A stretch of DNA of 64,000 bases, from the NCBI GenBank assembly GCA_016197205.1, contig JACPWG010000107.1:57366-121365 (forward strand). The letters are read 5' to 3'. A model generated the notes under the pieces. That model did no database searches, was not told the origin of the DNA, and saw nothing but the letters and a program-made list of their open reading frames with translations. This document shows, one piece after another, positions 57,371 through 64,000 of the stretch (within the stretch, counting starts at the first letter, position 1; each line of letters starts with the position of its first letter). The stretch is from Planctomycetota bacterium (GTDB lineage Bacteria > Planctomycetota > MHYJ01 > WSZJ01 > JACPWG01). The translations under genes and the position numbers were made by a program.

Positions 57371-60013
57371 GTGTACCGCGCCGCCGAAGCCCGCCGCCTT
57401 GTCCCTCGCTCCGCGCCCGCCCTGCCGCTCGCGCTCCTGCTCGGGCTCGTGCTGTCCCCTTGCCCGCGCCCGGCCCGCGCCGACGAACCCCTCCTCCTCT
57501 ATCGCAGCATCGATCAGGGCTTCGCCGTCGGCTACCCGCGCGGCTGGAGCCTCCTGCAAAGCGACCAGACGGACGCCGTCTCTTTCCTCTTCACGCCCGA
57601 AGCGCACCCGACCGCGCCCGAGGCCGTCTCGCTCGGTTTCGCGATCACGGTTTTCCGCACCCGCGAAGAGACCGCCGAGTCCCAATACGACGGCTCCATG
57701 GAAACCCTTCTCTCCAAGCTCGGCGACGCGTCGAAGGAAAAGGGAGGGGACGTCCGGCCGGGGCCGATCCGCCCCATCGAGCGCGCGGGACTGCGCGGAC
57801 GCCGGTGCCGGCTGAAGGCGCGGGACGCGAAGGGCGTGTCGTCCGAGAGCGAGCTTCGTCTTTTTTTCAAGGGGCAGCGCACCTACCTCGTCCTCTGGAT
57901 GGCCGACTCCGGCCCGAACGAGGCCTCCATCGAACTGCTCGAAAAGTCGATCGACTCTTTCCGGGTGCTGGAGCCCTCGCGCGGACCCGAGGCCGGGGCC
58001 GGACCCTCCGGCCGCGACTCCGCCTCCGGCCCGCCCGATGTGACCGCCGACGCCGCGAAGCTCTTCCGCAGGCTCCGGTGGACGGACGCCGGCTCCCCCG
58101 CCCGCCCCGCCCGGATGGCGCTGCTGGGCCCCGATCAGGTCCTCGTCGCGGACGCGCGCGGCGTGTTGTACGAGTTCGCCAAGGACCGCGTCACCCGGCC
58201 GTTCGGCGACGCCCCGCTTGCGGTCTCGCTCGCCCACGCGGGAAAGACGCTCTTCCTCGTGGGGGACGACGGCGTGCTCCGCGTCGCGGCCGGGGGCCGG
58301 GCCGAGGAGGTCACGGGTCTCGGCGGCTGGATCGACGACGTCGTCGTCCTCGGCGCGGCGGCCTACGTCTTCCGCCGGGGCGGCGAGATCATTCGCATCC
58401 CGCTCTCGGGGGACGCCGATCCTCAGGTGCTCACCCGAGATCTCGAACTGCGGGACGCGCCCCGGCCCGTGGCCGCGGACGGCTTCCTGTATTTCCTGGC
58501 CTACCGCAAAGGCTCGAGTCCCGTCGCTGCCACCGAGGAGATCGTGCTTGCGAAAATGGTCGAACGCGTCCATCGCGTCCTCTCACCCGTGCCGCGCCGC
58601 GAACTGCCGCTCGACGTCGTCCCGATGCCGGACGGGGTCATCCTGCGGTACGCGAACCGGATCATGATCGTCGACCCGAGCGGCCTGCGCCAGACGGACC
58701 TGCCCGCGGCGGTGGACCAGATGGTGCGCGTCGGCGAGGCGGTCTTCGTCTTGAAGCAGGGCGGCGTGCTTGCGCTCGCCGGCGAGGACCGCGCGGTGCT
58801 GGACACGGGCGCGGGCACGGTCCGGCTGCTCGCGGCCGAGGACCACGTGGGCTTTGAAAAGGCGGGGGGCGAGATTCTCTATGCGCCGGTGAAAGCCCTG
58901 CTCGACGCGACCGTGCGGGCACACGCCGTCGTGAACACCGACTGGGTGAGCACCGCGCTGCTCGTCCGCGCCTTCCCGGCGGCGCTCGCTGCCGTGCCTG
59001 CGGCGAGCTCGGGTGCGAGCCCGGGCACGAACACGGCGGCGCCGGAGCCCGCGTTCGCGTACGTCACGCCGGCGGAACGCGGCGGCCAGACCCTCTGGGT
59101 ACGCGGAGCGGGCAGCGGGTCCGAAGCGAAAGCTCTTCTCGTCCCGGGGGAGCTGCGCGGCGTGCGCGGCCGGCCGGCGTGGTCGCCCGACCGCCGATTC
59201 CTGGCCTTCGCCGCGGACTTCGCCACGTACGACCGCGCCGGGCCGCGCCTCAACGTCACGGTCGTGGAGGTCGCAACCGGCCGCCCGCGCACCATCACCC
59301 GCAGCCGGCACGACGGCGGGTTCCTGTACGGCTACGACGCGCCGAGCTGGCGCCCGGACGGAAAGGGCCTGCTCGTGCGGCAAGTACGCATACCGGACGC
59401 TTCAGGCGACCAGGGCAGCCGGCCCCCCGCGCAGGGCGTGCGCGTGGAGCAACTGCTCTTCGATCCGTCGGCGGGCCTTCCGGAGACGCCCGAGTCCGCG
59501 CCGCGCGCGCCCCTGTCGGTGCGGCTCCCTGGGGGCGCGGGCGGGCTGCCGGTGGTGAGATGGTCGCCGAATCGACTGCTGCTGCTCTCCGTTGCCGGGC
59601 TTGCTGAGGGCGTGGGCTCGGGCCACGCGGGCGACGCGGGTACTGCGGTGAGCGCGGCCATCGGTTTTGCGACGGAAACGGCTTGCATCGGACGCGCCTC
59701 AGGCCTGGAGACGAACCTCGCCGGGGACGGTCTTGCATGGTCGCCGGACGGCGAGCGCCTCCTCGGCGCATGGACGCAGGGCCTCTCCACGAATCTGTGG
59801 TCGATCGAGCTGGCGAGCGGGCGGTGGCGCAGGCTGACGAACCTCGAGCCCGGCGTCGGCGTTCCGGAGTACGACTGGTCCGCGGACGGGCAAGCGGTCT
59901 ATTACGCGCCCGGGGACGGGCGCCGCCTGTTCCGGTTGGGCCTGGCAAGCGACCAAGCCGAGGTCGTGGCCGAGGGGGGGCCGTTTACGAACGTGTCGGC
60001 GGGGGCGAGATGA
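57371..60013 (+). CDS. Exported PsbP-like plus TolB-like beta-propeller protein
   Basis: An 880-residue protein. Residues 15-37 form a signal peptide (LPLALLLGLVLSPCPRPARA). Residues 40-200 resemble the PsbP/DcrB fold (LLYRSIDQGFAVGYPRGWSL, LKARDAKGVSSESELRLFFK). Two beta-propeller regions follow, with PD40-type blades such as RGRPAWSPDRRFLAFAADFA, APSWRPDGKGLLVRQ and GLAWSPDGERLLGAWTQGLS. It starts with GTG four bases after the GAF 2 stop, so translation is coupled. RLFFK is coded with seven T in a row. Confidence 0.82.
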   Translation: MYRAAEARRLVPRSAPALPLALLLGLVLSPCPRPARADEPLLLYRSIDQGFAVGYPRGWSLLQSDQTDAVSFLFTPEAHPTAPEAVSLGFAITVFRTREETAESQYDGSMETLLSKLGDASKEKGGDVRPGPIRPIERAGLRGRRCRLKARDAKGVSSESELRLFFKGQRTYLVLWMADSGPNEASIELLEKSIDSFRVLEPSRGPEAGAGPSGRDSASGPPDVTADAAKLFRRLRWTDAGSPARPARMALLGPDQVLVADARGVLYEFAKDRVTRPFGDAPLAVSLAHAGKTLFLVGDDGVLRVAAGGRAEEVTGLGGWIDDVVVLGAAAYVFRRGGEIIRIPLSGDADPQVLTRDLELRDAPRPVAADGFLYFLAYRKGSSPVAATEEIVLAKMVERVHRVLSPVPRRELPLDVVPMPDGVILRYANRIMIVDPSGLRQTDLPAAVDQMVRVGEAVFVLKQGGVLALAGEDRAVLDTGAGTVRLLAAEDHVGFEKAGGEILYAPVKALLDATVRAHAVVNTDWVSTALLVRAFPAALAAVPAASSGASPGTNTAAPEPAFAYVTPAERGGQTLWVRGAGSGSEAKALLVPGELRGVRGRPAWSPDRRFLAFAADFATYDRAGPRLNVTVVEVATGRPRTITRSRHDGGFLYGYDAPSWRPDGKGLLVRQVRIPDASGDQGSRPPAQGVRVEQLLFDPSAGLPETPESAPRAPLSVRLPGGAGGLPVVRWSPNRLLLLSVAGLAEGVGSGHAGDAGTAVSAAIGFATETACIGRASGLETNLAGDGLAWSPDGERLLGAWTQGLSTNLWSIELASGRWRRLTNLEPGVGVPEYDWSADGQAVYYAPGDGRRLFRLGLASDQAEVVAEGGPFTNVSAGAR

Positions 60014-60059
60014 GGGCGGGGTGAGGGGGATCGGGAGCAGGGGGGAAGGGGGCGTTGGA

Positions 60060-60185
60060 CCCTGGACGGGTGAACGAAACACAGAGACGCGGAGGCGCGG
60101 AGGAATGGTGGTGGAGCGTATGCGCCGAGCGTTGCCGCAGCCCAAGAACGGAACCGCGACCCATTCGACTCGGCCCTCGGCCTCG
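60060..60185. repeat. Intergenic repeat words (CACAGAGACGCGGAGG; family G part)
   Basis: aacacagagacgcggaggcgcggagg at 60078-60103 in two near-copies of a 9-mer, then ggaaccgcgacccattcgac (family G). These stand between the propeller gene and the palindromic element. Confidence 0.55.
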
Positions 60186-60330
60186 CTCAGTACCGCTCCA
60201 CGGAAGTCGGTGACCAATAGCCGAAGGCAAGTTCGGCCGCCCGCGAGGCGCGCGAGCGAGGCGTAGTAACGGAGAACTACGTCGAGCGAGCGCAACGAAG
60301 CAGGCGGCCGAAATCGCCGAGGAACCCAGG
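60186..60330. mobile_element. MITE-like palindromic element (family B copy 2, partial)
   Basis: CTCAGTACCGCTCCACGGAA then GTCGGTGACCAATAGCCGAA is the same end as the right end of the 46400-46572 element, inverted. The interior again folds (TTCGGCCGCCCGCGAGGCGC facing AGCAGGCGGCCGAAATCGCC). The second terminus has decayed. The next gene's GTG starts at its right edge. Confidence 0.7.
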
Positions 60331-60551
60331 TGCGTCACCACCAGCCCACGGCGGCATCGCGACCGGCGAGCGCATCCGCACTCGCCCTCTTCCTGGTATT
60401 GGCCCTTCCGAGGCTGGTAGCCTCCGACCCCGCACCCGTCGTTCCGCAAACGGCCACCGGAAAGGAAGCCTCTCCCGCGCCGCTCGTCGTGCTCTCCTTC
60501 AACCTCCGACTCGGCATCCTCCCGGACGGCGTGAATGCGTGGCCGCGGCGG
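60330..60551 (+). pseudogene. Truncated endonuclease/exonuclease/phosphatase-family gene
   Basis: From GTG 60330 it encodes a signal-like segment (SASALALFLVLALPRLVAS) and then PLVVLSFNLRLGILPDGVNA followed by WPRR. The latter is the conserved opening of EEP-fold phosphodiesterases (FNLRxGxxxDGxNxWxxR). After codon 74 the frame enters the repeat element at 60555-60732 and no catalytic part follows. So only the 5' end remains. Confidence 0.72.
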
Positions 60552-60554
60552 CAT

Positions 60555-60732
60555 GGTTCAAACGTGGGTTCCAGCCTGCCGTCGGCCGCCGGCCGTAGGG
60601 GCGCCCCTGGTGGGCGCCCACGACTGGCCGCAAGCCGTTGGACTGCGCGGTGTCGCCAACAGGGCGGGCACAAGGCCCGCCCCTACGTCCGGGCACGAAA
60701 GCGTGTTACCCACACGCTGCCCGATTTGAACC
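60555..60732. mobile_element. Repeat element interrupting the EEP gene
   Basis: Ends are short inverted repeats (TGGTTCAAA at 60554-60562 and TTTGAACCA near 60725-60733). Inside, CGTAGGGGCGCCCCTGG faces AAGGCCCGCCCCTACG, a G/C hairpin of a type repeated in many bacterial genomes. It separates the EEP fragment from the peptidase gene. Confidence 0.6.
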
Positions 60733-60757
60733 AAGCCGAAATCGGGCATCCGCGACC

Positions 60758-61669
60758 TCACCGCCGCCCCAGCCCCTTCAGATACTCCAACCACTCCCCC
60801 TGGAGCGCCGTCGCGCCACCCGCGCCGCCGAGCGGGAGGAGGTGCTTCGCGAACGCCGCCGCGCCACCGTCAGCCGCGGCCGGATCGGTGGACACCGCTT
60901 CTACAAAGAGGTCGAAAAGGTGGCGGAGGCCGCCCCCCCGGCCGTGTCGCAGGAAGTGGACGAAGGACCACGCCGCGGCGTAGTGCAGGTCGGTCCAGCG
61001 GGCCGCCTCCGCGGGGGTCGCCGTGACGAGAGCGCGGAGCGGGACCATCCGCCCAGCCTGGATCGCGTCTTGGACCGCGGCGAGGTCGAGCTCGTTCGCT
61101 TCGTCGCAAAGCACTTCACCCGCCGCGGAGACGCACGCGGTTTCGAAACACTCGGCCACCCCCTCGTCCAGCCACGGGGGCGGGCGCGGCGCGCGCGCGC
61201 GCAACAGGATGTGCGTCACCTCGTGATAGAGCTCGCGCCGCGTTTCCGCGGGGTTGTCCCGGCACCACGTGGCGATCGACCATTCCCAGCGTGACGCGTC
61301 CGCCGCCGCGGCAGGCTCGTGCCGGAAGACCATGAACGCCGGCCGACCGCGGTACTCGGGGTACGAGGCCTCGACCACCGCGTCGAAGGCGCTACGGCTC
61401 CCGAAAAGGTGGACGTGGATGGGTCGGAGCGTGACGGTCGCGGGCAGGGACAGAGAAGCGGCGGCCTTCAAAAAAAATTTTTCCAGCTCGCCGGCGCACG
61501 CGACCGACGGCCCCGGTAGATCGGCGTGAAGGCGGAAGTGGCGAGTCTCGAGGTGGACGGACAGACCGGCGCGCGCCGGCGGGTCGTCTTGCGAAGCGCA
61601 CGGCCGCAGCCAGCCGGCGGAGAGGCCGGTCGCGACGAGGACGGCGAGGGCGGCGCGCAGCGCGGGCAT
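60758..61669 (-). CDS. Exported DUF1570-like gluzincin metallopeptidase
   Basis: A 303-residue protein with a signal segment (MPALRAALAVLVATGLSAGW). The zinc motif is HEVTH in RRELYHEVTHILL, and WLDEGVAECFE provides the third ligand and the gluzincin signature. Such peptidase-MA-like proteins are common in Planctomycetota-type genomes. The gene is the last of the sulfur-relay operon; 10 bases separate it from the DsrH-like gene. FFLKAA is coded with eight T. ATG 61669 was preferred to longer in-frame starts because it places the signal peptide at the start. Confidence 0.85.
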   Translation of the reverse strand: MPALRAALAVLVATGLSAGWLRPCASQDDPPARAGLSVHLETRHFRLHADLPGPSVACAGELEKFFLKAAASLSLPATVTLRPIHVHLFGSRSAFDAVVEASYPEYRGRPAFMVFRHEPAAAADASRWEWSIATWCRDNPAETRRELYHEVTHILLRARAPRPPPWLDEGVAECFETACVSAAGEVLCDEANELDLAAVQDAIQAGRMVPLRALVTATPAEAARWTDLHYAAAWSFVHFLRHGRGGGLRHLFDLFVEAVSTDPAAADGGAAAFAKHLLPLGGAGGATALQGEWLEYLKGLGRR

Positions 61670-61679
61670 CGAAAGCGGC

Positions 61680-61949
61680 CTACCACAGAATGACGCGGTC
61701 GTGTTCGAAGAGGAGGGCGACGAGCCCGGCCTCGTCCACGGCGTCCGCGGGCACGGGAAGGCCGCGGGCGGCGCAGTCGGCCGCGAAGAGGCGCGTCGGC
61801 ACGCCGAGGGAGCGATGGGGACCCGGAAGGACGGCATCGTGCAGGAGCACGAGGAGCACGCGGTCCATCCCCTCGCGCGCGTGCGCAACCACGGTTTCGA
61901 AGGCGCGGTGGTCGCGCGCGTCCCGGATGAGATGCAGGATCGAAACCAT
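61680..61949 (-). CDS. DsrH/TusB-like sulfur-relay protein
   Basis: An 89-residue protein with the DsrH/TusB pattern: RVLLVLLHDAVLPGPH, then FAADCAARGLPVPADAVD with the Cys region, and the C-terminal end HDRVILW (terminal Trp as in TusB). In the DsrEFH/TusBCD hexamer, sulfur passes from TusA to a Cys of DsrE. The gene follows the DsrF-like gene by 11 bases. Confidence 0.85.
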   Translation of the reverse strand: MVSILHLIRDARDHRAFETVVAHAREGMDRVLLVLLHDAVLPGPHRSLGVPTRLFAADCAARGLPVPADAVDEAGLVALLFEHDRVILW

Positions 61950-61960
61950 GCGTCACCACG

Positions 61961-62308
61961 TCACCACGTCACAACGGCGTCGCACGCGGCAAGGAAAGCG
62001 CAGAGCTCGTCGCGCCCCTTGACCGCCACGGGGAACGCGAGCGCCGGGATGCCGCGCTCCTGGATCGACTCCCGCTCCACCCACACGCGCTGCGAAAGCT
62101 CCACCAGCGTCGAGATCGGCTTCGCGGCGGCGGGCATGCCGATCCCTGTCGGGTCGCCGCCGGCGGCGAGCCACGCGGCATCGTCGAGCAGGATCGCGGT
62201 CACCTGGTTGCCGTCGGCCAGCGAAAGGCCCACGGCATTTCGAAGGCCCTCGGCCGCTCGAGCGGTCCCGTAGGCCTCCCGGCGCAGCACCACGGCGATT
62301 CGACGCAA
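61961..62308 (-). CDS. DsrF/TusC-like sulfur-relay protein
   Basis: A 115-residue DsrE-superfamily protein: RIAVVLRREAYGTARAAEGL, then SLADGNQVTAILLDDAAWLA and CDAVVTW at the end. It fits the TusC/DsrF position between DsrE and DsrH. The TTG start at 62308 is supported by GAGG six bases upstream and lies seven bases after the DsrE stop. The stop codon region is a triple CGTCACCA repeat. Confidence 0.82.
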   Translation of the reverse strand: MRRIAVVLRREAYGTARAAEGLRNAVGLSLADGNQVTAILLDDAAWLAAGGDPTGIGMPAAAKPISTLVELSQRVWVERESIQERGIPALAFPVAVKGRDELCAFLAACDAVVTW

Positions 62309-62315
62309 GCGGGCC

Positions 62316-62624
62316 TCACGTGAAGCTGAGAAAGCGATCGCACTCGGCGGCCATGCGGGCAACGTCGGGCTGCCCGCCGAGGAGGAGGTCGGGGGGACAG
62401 GGAAGCCGCCGCTGGTCGAGGCTGAGCGTGCAGAGCGAGAGGCGCGCGCCGCGGGCACGGAGCGCCTGGAAGCGGGGATCTCCCGCGTGCACCACGCCGT
62501 CGTACATGAGGAAGAGCTGGACCTCGACGCCGGCATCCAGCGCGGCGGTCGACAGGCGCAGCACGGTCCCCGCGTCCTCGGCCCCGATCCCGGTCGCGAG
62601 CAGGATCCCCAGCTTACGCGGCAT
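62316..62624 (-). CDS. DsrE/TusD-like sulfur-relay protein
   Basis: A 102-residue protein: MPRKLGILLATGIGAEDAGT, then AGVEVQLFLMYDGVVHAGDP and ARLSLCTLSLDQR, where the Cys corresponds to the sulfur-accepting Cys of DsrE/TusD. With DsrF- and DsrH-like genes directly downstream it completes the trio. GGGGGA lies upstream of the ATG. Confidence 0.85.
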   Translation of the reverse strand: MPRKLGILLATGIGAEDAGTVLRLSTAALDAGVEVQLFLMYDGVVHAGDPRFQALRARGARLSLCTLSLDQRRLPCPPDLLLGGQPDVARMAAECDRFLSFT

Positions 62625-62641
62625 CGCGTCCCCCCGGCGGC

Positions 62642-62899
62642 TCAATCTTCGCGCGTCTTCCGGACGCGCACGCGCCATTCGCGTGCGCCGAGCTGCTCTC
62701 GCGACAGCACCTCCTGCCCGTGGTCCTGGAAACTGCGCGGGACGTTGTCCGCGCCCTCGCGGTTGTCGAGCAGCACCTCCAGCACTTCGCCGAGCGCCAA
62801 CTCTTCGATCGCGAGCTTCGACTTCACGAACGTGTACGGGCAGACTTCCCCCCGCAAATCCAGCAGGCGGGTCACGTGCACGTGCGTGTCCGAAGGCAT
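62642..62899 (-). CDS. TusA/SirA-family sulfur carrier
   Basis: An 85-residue protein with the TusA motif LDLRGEVCPYTFVKSKLAIE: the sulfur-carrying Cys is followed by Pro, though the second Pro of CPxP is Thr. Strand ALGEVLEVLLDN and the C-terminal EWRVRVRKTRED complete the small fold. TusA hands persulfide sulfur to DsrE-type proteins. The gene is 17 bases upstream of dsrE-like and 21 bases downstream of the ThiF-like gene. Confidence 0.92.
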   Translation of the reverse strand: MPSDTHVHVTRLLDLRGEVCPYTFVKSKLAIEELALGEVLEVLLDNREGADNVPRSFQDHGQEVLSREQLGAREWRVRVRKTRED

Positions 62900-62920
62900 G
62901 GGCGTCCTTTCGCCAAGTCG

Positions 62921-63727
62921 TCAATTTCCGGGGCGCTTCGCGTCCGGTTGCAGGCGGCCCGCCGGTCCGCAGGCCGCACAGCCCGGGCGGGATTCGAGGG
63001 CCACTCGGTCGAAGGTCCCCTCCCGCGCATCGTGCACGAGGAGCATGCCGGGGTTGAGCTCGCCTTTGCCGAGAATGCACTTCACGGTTTCGACCGCGGC
63101 GAGCGACCCGATCAGCCCGGCGACGGGACCCCAGACCGGCGCTGACGACTCTTCGACGGGGAAGGAGGCGCTCCAGCGCGCGGCCTCCGCGCGGGTGCGA
63201 AGGTCGATCCCCGCACACGACGGACATGCGCCCGAACCCGGCAGGAGCGTGACGAGAAAGCCGAACGGGCCCTCCACGTGCGCGAGCAGGACCGGGCGGT
63301 AAGGACCGGGCGCGGGCCTCGCGACGCCGGGCTGTGCTGCCCCCGCGCCGCCGGCAAGCACCACGTCGATGTCGGCCCAGGCCACGGCCGCCGCGGACGC
63401 GGTGGTTCCAGGCGTCCCGACCCGCACTTCCGGATTCAGCGCGACGAGAAAGTCGCGCAGGGCCTCCGCCCGCGACCGCCCGACGTCCGTGGCCGCGAGA
63501 AACATGGACCCGCCCAGGTCCGCGGGTTCCACGGCGCCCTCGTCGCACAGGTCGAGCCGGCCGACGCCGGCGGCCGCCAGGTAGCCGGCGGCGACGGCCA
63601 GGGGACCCCGCGCCTCCAGCAAGCGCACCCGCGCCGCGAGCAGCCGACGCTGTCCCTTCCCGCCGACCTCCGGCAGGAGGATGTGGCGGCTGTAGCGGCG
63701 AATCTGTTCCTCGGTGAAGGCGGCCAT
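62921..63727 (-). CDS. Degenerate ThiF/MoeB/HesA-like E1 protein
   Basis: A 268-residue protein with the E1 opening YSRHILLPEVGGKGQRRLLA. The ATP-binding loop GxGGLG is missing (RLLEARGPLAVAAGYLAAAG), and the NLxRQ arginine motif reads ADLGGSM. The C-terminal half keeps the zinc site CPSC...CAAC and WGPVAGLIGSLAAVETVKCI. True ThiF/MoeB enzymes adenylate the end of a sulfur-carrier protein; this one probably cannot. GGAG precedes the ATG. First gene of the sulfur-relay operon, so it may be a docking partner for TusA or a lost carrier. Confidence 0.85.
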   Translation of the reverse strand: MAAFTEEQIRRYSRHILLPEVGGKGQRRLLAARVRLLEARGPLAVAAGYLAAAGVGRLDLCDEGAVEPADLGGSMFLAATDVGRSRAEALRDFLVALNPEVRVGTPGTTASAAAVAWADIDVVLAGGAGAAQPGVARPAPGPYRPVLLAHVEGPFGFLVTLLPGSGACPSCAGIDLRTRAEAARWSASFPVEESSAPVWGPVAGLIGSLAAVETVKCILGKGELNPGMLLVHDAREGTFDRVALESRPGCAACGPAGRLQPDAKRPGN

Positions 63728-63777
63728 GAGGCGCTCCGCTTCCAGTTCCGCGAACCGGCACGACGACCCAAGGCTCG

Positions 63778-63783
63778 ATTATA
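63778..63783 (-). promoter_or_regulatory. -10 box of the sulfur-relay operon
   Basis: A perfect minus-strand TATAAT lies about 50 bases before the ATG at 63727. The nearest -35-like TTGCTT is 21 bases away, which is too far for normal spacing, so activation may be needed. Confidence 0.5.
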
Positions 63784-63860
63784 GCCGCCACGCGCCGACC
63801 CGGGAAGCAAACACGGACACGGCGCTGCGCATGGGTGCCGGAGTCCGGGCGCCCGGTTGG

Positions 63861-64000
63861 CGCCCGCGCAAGAATTACTTTACATTTCCGTGGATCGACC
63901 GATGCCTGGGGGCGCGGGCCTCCGGCCCGCGCAGCGCGGCCCAGAGGGCCGCGCCCCCAGGAGCCTCGAGGTCCGAATCTGCGCAGTTATTTTTGCGCGG
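63861..64000. mobile_element. MITE-like element (family C copy 2, reaches window edge)
   Basis: Starts CGCCCGCGCAAGAATTACTT then TACATTTCCG and ends with the inverted TTATTTTTGCGCGG at the last base of the window. The ends match the element at 36671-36839. The centre holds tgcctgggggcgcgggcctc then cggcccgcgc, whose complement is in the family D element at 51291-51425. Confidence 0.7.

Overview
The window is 64 kb of very GC-rich bacterial DNA with dense genes, strong G/C third-codon bias and ordinary Shine-Dalgarno starts. Three large Ser/Thr protein kinases, several zinc-ribbon proteins, secreted beta-propeller and TPR proteins, DUF1570-type peptidases, Tad-pilus genes and many text-like intergenic repeats fit an uncultured Planctomycetota-like lineage. 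That placement is an inference; no marker here decides it. No phage, transposase gene, rRNA or CRISPR array was seen.

Layout. 1-9.3 kb: 5' part of fusA, a secreted toroid protein plus a membrane glycosyltransferase, an orphan EutA-like reactivase, a Cys-rich secreted protein and a secreted alpha/beta-hydrolase-like protein without a nucleophile. 9.4-10.8 kb: repeat, tRNA-Val and a tandem pair of Flp pilins behind a consensus sigma-54 site. 11-13.5 kb: RNase D and a GspE-N-repeat protein. 14.6-16.5 kb: a Ros/MucR-like zinc finger followed by nine homing-endonuclease-associated repeats, with no nuclease domain. 16.7-19.9 kb: a kinase-cyclase-half-kinase fusion, a small zinc-ribbon protein and a DUF4258/YgiT toxin-antitoxin pair. 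20-28.8 kb: M1 aminopeptidase, TolB-like propeller protein, PtsN-like IIA protein and a 1339-residue kinase-TPR protein. 29-40 kb: two paralogous M16 peptidases with matching promoters, separated by accessory DNA (a ParDE-like pair, ATPase gene fragments, a third kinase, a Phd/VapC pair and a MITE). 40.8-48 kb: hydantoinase/oxoprolinase genes hyuAB, then a ketosynthase, methyltransferase and FAD-oxidoreductase trio. 48.5-52.2 kb: second Tad pilus locus (two pilin-like genes, two TadE-like, one TadG-like). 52.4-60 kb: zinc-ribbon protein, secreted hypothetical protein and a GAF-GAF-propeller operon. 60.3-63.7 kb: a truncated endonuclease/phosphatase gene and a sulfur-relay operon (degenerate ThiF/MoeB-like protein, TusA, DsrE, DsrF, DsrH, metallopeptidase).

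How parts work together. The sulfur operon reads as a TusA-DsrEFH persulfide relay joined to an E1-like protein that has lost its nucleotide-binding motif. The two pilin loci may share sigma-54 control. The intergenic DNA carries at least six repeat families, including short elements with terminal inverted repeats that sit against gene starts or stops and one that cuts a gene. Sigma-70-like promoters (TTGACN-N16-18-TAGGAT/TATAAT type) can be read in front of many transcription units. The most unusual items are the zinc-finger/repeat protein, the kinase-cyclase-half-kinase fusion and the sulfur-relay operon with its pseudo-E1.
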